From Acanthopleura granulata (Eukaryota > Mollusca > Polyplacophora > Chitonida > Chitonidae), in the NCBI GenBank assembly GCA_016165875.1, contig JABBOT010000080.1, positions 10,356,078-10,420,077 on the forward strand: a stretch of 64,000 bases of DNA, read 5' to 3'. A program made the translations under genes and the position numbers. Below, piece by piece: positions 59,120 through 64,000 of the stretch. The notes under the pieces were generated by a model. That model had not been told where the DNA came from, made no database searches, and saw only the letters and a list, made by a program, of their open reading frames with translations. How positions within the stretch are numbered: position 1 is the first letter of the stretch; each line of letters begins with the position of its first letter.

Positions 59120-59412
59120 GACTTGGAACACCGTTTCATCGTTCATGAGTGGGATACGAATGTCGGCTTAGATTCTTACAGCCGTGTCCCAGCTGCCTCA
59201 CACCCATGCAATCGCTGTGAACTCAAGCCCATGCACATGCTGACTTCCTCTCCGACCGTACTTGAGAAGATCCGCCAGCAACTTGTGGATGGTCACGGGT
59301 TTCACCCGGGCTCTGCCGGGTTTCCTGCCACCTTGATTTTGACCGTCATCCTATAAGTGAAATATTCATGAGTAAGGCGTTAAAAACAAATCAAATAAAT
59401 AAATAAATAACA
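59120..59412 (+). repeat. SINE family A, 5' part diverged
   Basis: Box B region gaactcaagcccatgc, body with cacccgggctctgccgggt, tail with aatattcatgagtaaggcgt and four AAAT units. The head is replaced or too diverged to match. Confidence 0.7.
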
Positions 59413-59909
59413 TTAATAACTTCACCTGAGTTTTAAGTTTTTCTCGGTGTTCAAAGTTTACTAAGATCGATTTAGAGAGCTAGGTTGATATTAACAGTAA
59501 TGCATAGAATACTCTCGTTAGACTGCTTGAAGAATTTAGAAGCTTCTTAATATCGAACTGATCTGCCAGGCAGTTTCGAGTTACTCAGTTGCCTTCCCAC
59601 GTATGTGGTTCTTTTATATTCCCAAACAGCACAGCGTATGTGTCCAGTTGTATCGGACTATGAAGACAATGATACTTCTTTCAGGCTCTCAAGTGGAACG
59701 TAAATAAAAGCAGATCTCTCTTCGGGGCTAATAGAAATTAAAAATATGCAAATTAGCAAATTTCACAATGTATAGCCATAATGCAACTTCTGATCACCAT
59801 CTCAAATTCAAACCAAGTTGAAGTAACCCAATTTGGTTTCAAATTATAAAATGCGCTCAGTGTATGGCAGATATGTTAACAATAACCTGAAAGCGTTGTC
59901 CTTGTTGCA

Positions 59910-60078
59910 GCGCGTTACTCCTTGTAAGTCAAGCCGCAGGTTCAAACCCAGTCGTTGCTGTTATAGCTGTGGCTTTGTATCAAAAAAGTTCCCATATGGC
60001 TTTGCGAAGGTCTGTCGTTTAGTGTGGACAATCCCGTTTCCTCCACTCATAAACCTCACTGTAGTCGTACATGTATGT
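59910..60078 (+). repeat. Possible diverged family A SINE
   Basis: gcgcgttactccttgtaagt, a box B-like ggttcaaacccag and tcccgtttcctccactcata follow the SINE order, but similarity is weak. It lies just upstream of the FUT-C minisatellite. Confidence 0.32.
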
Positions 60079-60154
60079 GTATGCAGGGCTGCGTTGCACA
60101 CGAAACAAACGAAATTAATAATTTCAAGCTTTGGGTCATAAATATGTTACTTCG

Positions 60155-60183
60155 TTTGTAACCATAAGGCTTATGGTTACAAA
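60155..60183. repeat. Near-perfect 14-base palindrome
   Basis: tttgtaaccataag, one g, then cttatggttacaaa. A related palindrome (tgtaaccataa ... ttacggttaca) is at 23997-24021. Confidence 0.8.
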
Positions 60184-60279
60184 TATATACCAGTGTTATG
60201 CCGTGATGAATGTTATGTTGACATTGTTGTGACGTTTTCTTTCCTCTCAGGAAAAGTCTACGACATCACATAAGTATAG

Positions 60280-61140
60280 ATGCTCAAAGTTCAGCCACCG
60301 AACCTTGCCCAGTCATCTAACCTCACCCAGCCTGCGGACCTCACCAAGCCACCGAACCTTATTCAGTCATCTAACCTCACCCAGCCTGCGGACCTCACCA
60401 AGCCACCGAACCTTACCCAGTCATCTAACCTCACCCAGCCTGCGGACCTCACCAAGCCACCGAACCTTACTCAGTCATCTAACCTCACCCAGCCTGCGGA
60501 CCTCACCAAGCCACCGAACCTTACCCAGTCATCTAACCTCACCCAGCCTGCGGACCTCACCAAGCCACCGAACCTTACCCAGTCATCTAACCTCACCCAG
60601 CCTGCGGACCTCACCAAGCCACCGTACCTTACCCAGTCATCTAACCTCACCCAGCCTGCGGACCTCACCAAGCCACCGAACCTTACCCAGTCATCTAACC
60701 TCACCCAGCCTGCGGACCTCACCAAGCCACCGAACCTTACTCAGTCATCTAACCTCACCCAGCCTGCAAACCTCACCAAGCCACCGAACCTTACCCAGTC
60801 ATCTAACCTCACCCAGCCTGCGGACCTCACCAAGCCACCGAACCTTACCCAGTCATCTAACCTCACCCAGCCTGCGGACCTCACCAAGCCACCGAACCTT
60901 ACTCAGTCATCTAACCTCACCCAGCCTGCGGACCTCACCAAGCCACCGAACCTTACTCAGTCATCTAACCTCACCCAGCCTGCAAACCTCACCAAGCCAC
61001 CGAACCTTACCCAGTCATCTAACCTCACCCAGCCTGCGAACGTCACCAAGCCACCGATCCTTACTCAGTCATCGAACCTCACCCAGTATATGAACCTCAC
61101 CCAGTCATCAAACCTCACCCAGTCTGTGAACCTCACCTAG
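60280..61140 (+). CDS. Open frame through the minisatellite, sequon-rich 18-residue repeats (doubtful gene)
   Basis: ATG at 60280, directly preceded by in-frame TAG, to TAG at 61140: 286 codons of PNLTQSSNLTQPADLTKP repeats, with about thirty N-L-T sequons. A good splice acceptor (tttctttcctctcag, 60250) lies 30 bases upstream. There is no signal peptide, so the sequons would not be glycosylated unless an exon supplies one. A second + frame (60305-61093) and a - frame (60471-60725) are open as well, which weakens the coding case. If transcribed with FUT-C it would be an upstream ORF in the leader. Confidence 0.3.
   Translation: MLKVQPPNLAQSSNLTQPADLTKPPNLIQSSNLTQPADLTKPPNLTQSSNLTQPADLTKPPNLTQSSNLTQPADLTKPPNLTQSSNLTQPADLTKPPNLTQSSNLTQPADLTKPPYLTQSSNLTQPADLTKPPNLTQSSNLTQPADLTKPPNLTQSSNLTQPANLTKPPNLTQSSNLTQPADLTKPPNLTQSSNLTQPADLTKPPNLTQSSNLTQPADLTKPPNLTQSSNLTQPANLTKPPNLTQSSNLTQPANVTKPPILTQSSNLTQYMNLTQSSNLTQSVNLT
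60301..61140 (+). repeat. 54-bp minisatellite upstream of FUT-C
   Basis: Fifteen full units plus a 30-base partial, very regular. Each 54-bp unit is itself three related 18-bp parts (PNLTQS / SNLTQP / ADLTKP when translated), so it is a hierarchical repeat. Variation is slight in most units (for example gcggac versus gcaaac) and grows towards the 3' end. The unit length is a multiple of three, so several frames stay open by construction. Confidence 0.97.
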
Positions 61141-61250
61141 TCATCGAACCTCAGCAAGTCTGTCAGCTTCGATCAGCTAGCAGTGTGCTAAGCTCATCCT
61201 ATTAGCCATCCTGGACCAGCAAAACAATCTACTCAGGTCGCGCTTACAAC

Positions 61251-62450
61251 ATGGGAGTAAAACGTAAAAGATTTCTCGTGGGCTGTTTTTGTGTCATATT
61301 TCTAATCGTGGCACTAAGCTACATAATTAACCGCAAGTCGTCCCCGCCCTACCAACCTAGCAAAGCCTTGCTGAAATTCATACAGCTACAAAGTGCCTAT
61401 CGCTCAACACTAGCAAAATACAAAAAGATTTCCTACGGGCCAGCGAAGAATTACCTGACATACGGACAACCCGTGGGGAAACTATTTGATAACGGCACTG
61501 ATCCCTCGGTAAAACAAATTCTGTTGTGGACATCTTTTCATGGCAGTTGGGATTATTTTCCGGAGAAAGTCGTCATTTCCCGTGAGAAGACTTGTGTGAG
61601 GGCGTTGAACCGGATGCAGCTGAACCAAAGTGACGCTGTTCTCATCCATTCGCTCAATTTTGGACGGAGTACTAACAAGTTGCCTCATTTTAGACTTCCC
61701 TTCCAAAGGTGGGTGTTCTTCGTTATGGAGCCGCCAAATGCTAACGGCATCAACGTGGAAGCGTTTCAAGGTGTCTTTAACTGGACAGCAACATATAGGC
61801 GCGATGCCGATTTCATGGCAACTTATTTCGTCGTAAAGAAGCGAACGAAGCCTTCAGCAGGCGACGATATTGGGCAAATCCTCGCTTCCAAAAAGAAACT
61901 GATCGCTTTCCTGGACAGTGAATGCGAGGAAAAGCCCGCACACAGGCGCAATTACGTGTTTAGGCTGCAGAAGTTTATACCCGTGGATGTATACGGTGGC
62001 TGTGGGGGAACACTCTGCATACGTGGCTCGGGGGAATGTCAAGGGACATTGTCCCAGTACAAATTTTATTTAGCGCTAGAGACTAGTCACTGTAGAGACT
62101 ATATTACCGAAAAGGTTCGGCAGCCATTAGTCGATTGGAAAGCTGTACCGGTGGTCATGGGAGCTGACCATCCAACTACGTACGAGGAATTACTTCCTCC
62201 TGGTTCCTACATTCACGCGGACGGCTTCAGATCTGAATTAGCCCTTGCCAAATACCTTGTGTTGTTGGACAGGAATCAAGAGTTGTACGAGATTTACCAC
62301 GATTGGCGCAGAACATACCAAGTGTTGACGAATTCATCTTGGCCCCAGCAGTTATGCGCAGCTTTGCATAAGAATTCTCTGCCAACACAAATATACAGCA
62401 ATTTTTCAGGCTGGTACAACGAAGACATCTGCAAAAGTGGCGCCCAGTAG
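61251..62450 (+). CDS. Alpha-1,3-fucosyltransferase, GT10 family (FUT-C, divergent)
   Basis: Third GT10 enzyme, 399 residues, much more diverged from FUT-A and FUT-B than they are from each other. Basic cytosolic start (MGVKRKR), one anchor at 8-26, short stem, catalytic domain with FNWTATYRRDAD (176-187), DVYGGCGG (246-253) and KFYLALETSHCRDYITEK (271-288). The closing motif NFSGWYNEDICK parallels DFSGWYAEDTCK in the other two, which supports common descent. Ends TAG. The ATG at 61251 follows a possible weak acceptor (ctactcag, 61236), but the 5' structure is less clear than in FUT-A and FUT-B. A 54-bp minisatellite occupies 60301-61140 just upstream. Intact, so presumed functional. Confidence 0.92.
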   Translation: MGVKRKRFLVGCFCVIFLIVALSYIINRKSSPPYQPSKALLKFIQLQSAYRSTLAKYKKISYGPAKNYLTYGQPVGKLFDNGTDPSVKQILLWTSFHGSWDYFPEKVVISREKTCVRALNRMQLNQSDAVLIHSLNFGRSTNKLPHFRLPFQRWVFFVMEPPNANGINVEAFQGVFNWTATYRRDADFMATYFVVKKRTKPSAGDDIGQILASKKKLIAFLDSECEEKPAHRRNYVFRLQKFIPVDVYGGCGGTLCIRGSGECQGTLSQYKFYLALETSHCRDYITEKVRQPLVDWKAVPVVMGADHPTTYEELLPPGSYIHADGFRSELALAKYLVLLDRNQELYEIYHDWRRTYQVLTNSSWPQQLCAALHKNSLPTQIYSNFSGWYNEDICKSGAQ

Positions 62451-63089
62451 ACCACAGTGCACAAATTGTGTATCACGGTTACACATTTCACTGTGAATAT
62501 ATCACACAAGCTACACAAATAATTTAATGCTGGAACACAAAATTATGTCGTTGTACATTTTTACCACCATTATGTGTACCACTCGCACACAGTAGTTTTT
62601 AGAGAGTAAGCTGATGTGGCATTGGGATAATATACAGAACATTACTTCAGACTGAGACACTCTTCTCATGAGCGACATAGGCGTTTCGAGTGCGCATGGC
62701 CTGGATTTCCTATGCACGCGGTTTCTGTGTATTTGTAGAGCGCCGTGACTCTCGGCAAAATTCGGCCATCTTGGATTAATCTTTGTAACATGCACATTAA
62801 ACTGTCGGAAACTTCGGAATAACCCAAAGGTATATATTTTATGTTAAATACAACTTAAAACTCAATCATTATCCAATCACTTTTTTGCCGCTGTATATTT
62901 TTTCCCCAAACATATGACGAATGTGTCCCTCTTTCCATCGGCGACCATTTAGGATTCAGCTATCTTTGAAGTACATGTATAAGCAATATTATGTAATAGG
63001 TCAGAGATCATTTCATGTACATAAAAATAATTGTGTAATATCATCGTATGTTCGTTTTGCTAAACTAATTTTGTTCCTTTTTTCAGCAT
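62451..63089. other. 3' side of FUT-C, no further gene
   Basis: Probable 3' UTR and intergenic DNA. No clear polyadenylation signal could be singled out. Confidence 0.45.
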
Positions 63090-63515
63090 ATAGAAAAGCT
63101 CAAATCTCGATGTGCTTCACATCTCCCTACAGCCCTTACTGAGAATAATGGTTTGTACTCCTACGTGCAGAATTCTCAGATCTTGAGATTTGCACAACTA
63201 TTTTTACAAACCCAAGGAGTGGAATAATGATTTTCTTTTACTACGACAAAAGCTCAAATCTTGAGGCTTTACAAAACTCCCCACAGCCCTAACGTAGAAT
63301 AATGAAATAAGCTCAAATGCGGAGGCCTGTTGAAAATTCCCAAAGCCGCCAAGTAGAATAATAATTTCTTTCTTTTGTAAAAACAAACTTGCATGGCTTA
63401 CATAACTCCCCAAAGCCCTAGCGTAGAATATATATGATACTTTTACTACTACAAAAGTTCAAATTTGGGGACTTGACAAATTTCCCCAAACCCCCAAAGT
63501 GTATTAATGATTGAA
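63090..63515. repeat. Degenerate tandem repeat, unit about 75 bp
   Basis: About six units with aaagctcaaatcttgaggc, then ctccccacagccctaacgta and gaataatgattttcttttac. Some units are shortened to about 60 bases. Confidence 0.7.
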
Positions 63516-64000
63516 AAACCGACACTTATACGGAGATATGTTTTGTTTGCCTCCTTGTAGCTGATCGGACCCAATATTGCATATTTACAGTGCTGACTCA
63601 CTGAACCGTCAGACCGAAGACATCAGACACGACGTCCACCACGTAGCTTTATTTAAAAAATGGCGTTTTGAACGAAGGTTAAGCATTTACTTTCTTTCTG
63701 TAATGTTTAGCCAAGAATCCGTTGACTTTCACTCTGTAGCTCTCCGTAGAGCAACATGTATGAAATGGAGAGCTAAAGGCTTGTGTCTATATCAGTGAAC
63801 CAGTGCCAAGGTTACCGATGTTAAACGATAAGACCGGGAAAGTGTAACGTAAATTGTAGTGAAAACAGTAATTGTTGAAGATTTAATAACCACCATCCGA
63901 TAATTCTTTGACGTTCTTTAAGAAACATATGCTTCATCGCCGTAAGCTCGTATAGATTTCAGCAGACCCCGACATTTTACCGAGCCGATGCTGGCTGATT

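Noticed and set aside
60305..61093. Second + strand open frame of Ser/Thr/Pro-rich repeats, and a - strand frame at 60471-60725
   Set aside because: The 54-bp unit has a length divisible by three and lacks stops in these registers, so the frames are open by construction. No start context or splice support.

Overview
The window reads as nuclear DNA of a lophotrochozoan animal, most likely a mollusc. The genes have introns upstream of their coding exons. The spaces between genes are long, AT-rich and packed with tRNA-derived SINEs, LINE, Penelope and Crypton relics, minisatellites and satellite-like arrays. There is no bacterial gene layout, no ribosomal RNA and no CRISPR array. The host assignment is an inference from repeat style and protein resemblance, because no species marker is present.

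Four host loci can be supported. Three encode type II membrane alpha-1,3-fucosyltransferases of family GT10, all on the + strand, at 20907-22166 (FUT-A), 48130-49431 (FUT-B) and 61251-62450 (FUT-C). Each is uninterrupted. FUT-A and FUT-B are close paralogues that also share the splice acceptor just upstream of the ATG. FUT-C is an older relative. They would act in the Golgi, adding fucose to glycoprotein glycans. The fourth locus is the last coding exon of an EF-hand calcium-binding protein on the - strand (9460-10002).

Layout: 1-600 holds a diverged copy of a segment found again at 11250-11830. 3070-3335 is a Penelope-type reverse-transcriptase remnant followed by an unrecognised ORF. 5230-8680 is a near full-length dead LINE with a 2A-like motif and a microsatellite tail. 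8890-9330 is a degenerate minisatellite beside the EF-hand exon. 17100-19800 is a cluster of an apparently undescribed dispersed repeat (family D here). 26320-29480 contains two satellite-like arrays. 31550-31990 is a 31-bp minisatellite. 34180-35720 is a dead LINE on the - strand. 37620-37967 is a perfect 174-bp tandem duplication. 45544-45704 is a long hairpin. 46413-47501 is a broken DUF3504 (Crypton/KIAA1958-like) tyrosine recombinase. 51800-59400 is dense in SINEs. 60301-61140 is a 54-bp minisatellite directly upstream of FUT-C whose open frame is rich in N-x-T sequons.

The most noteworthy points are the fucosyltransferase cluster with apparent gene-conversion tracts, the sequon-rich minisatellite next to FUT-C, the Crypton relic beside FUT-B, the long hairpin, the dispersed repeat D, and a 3' tail shared by several otherwise different SINE families.
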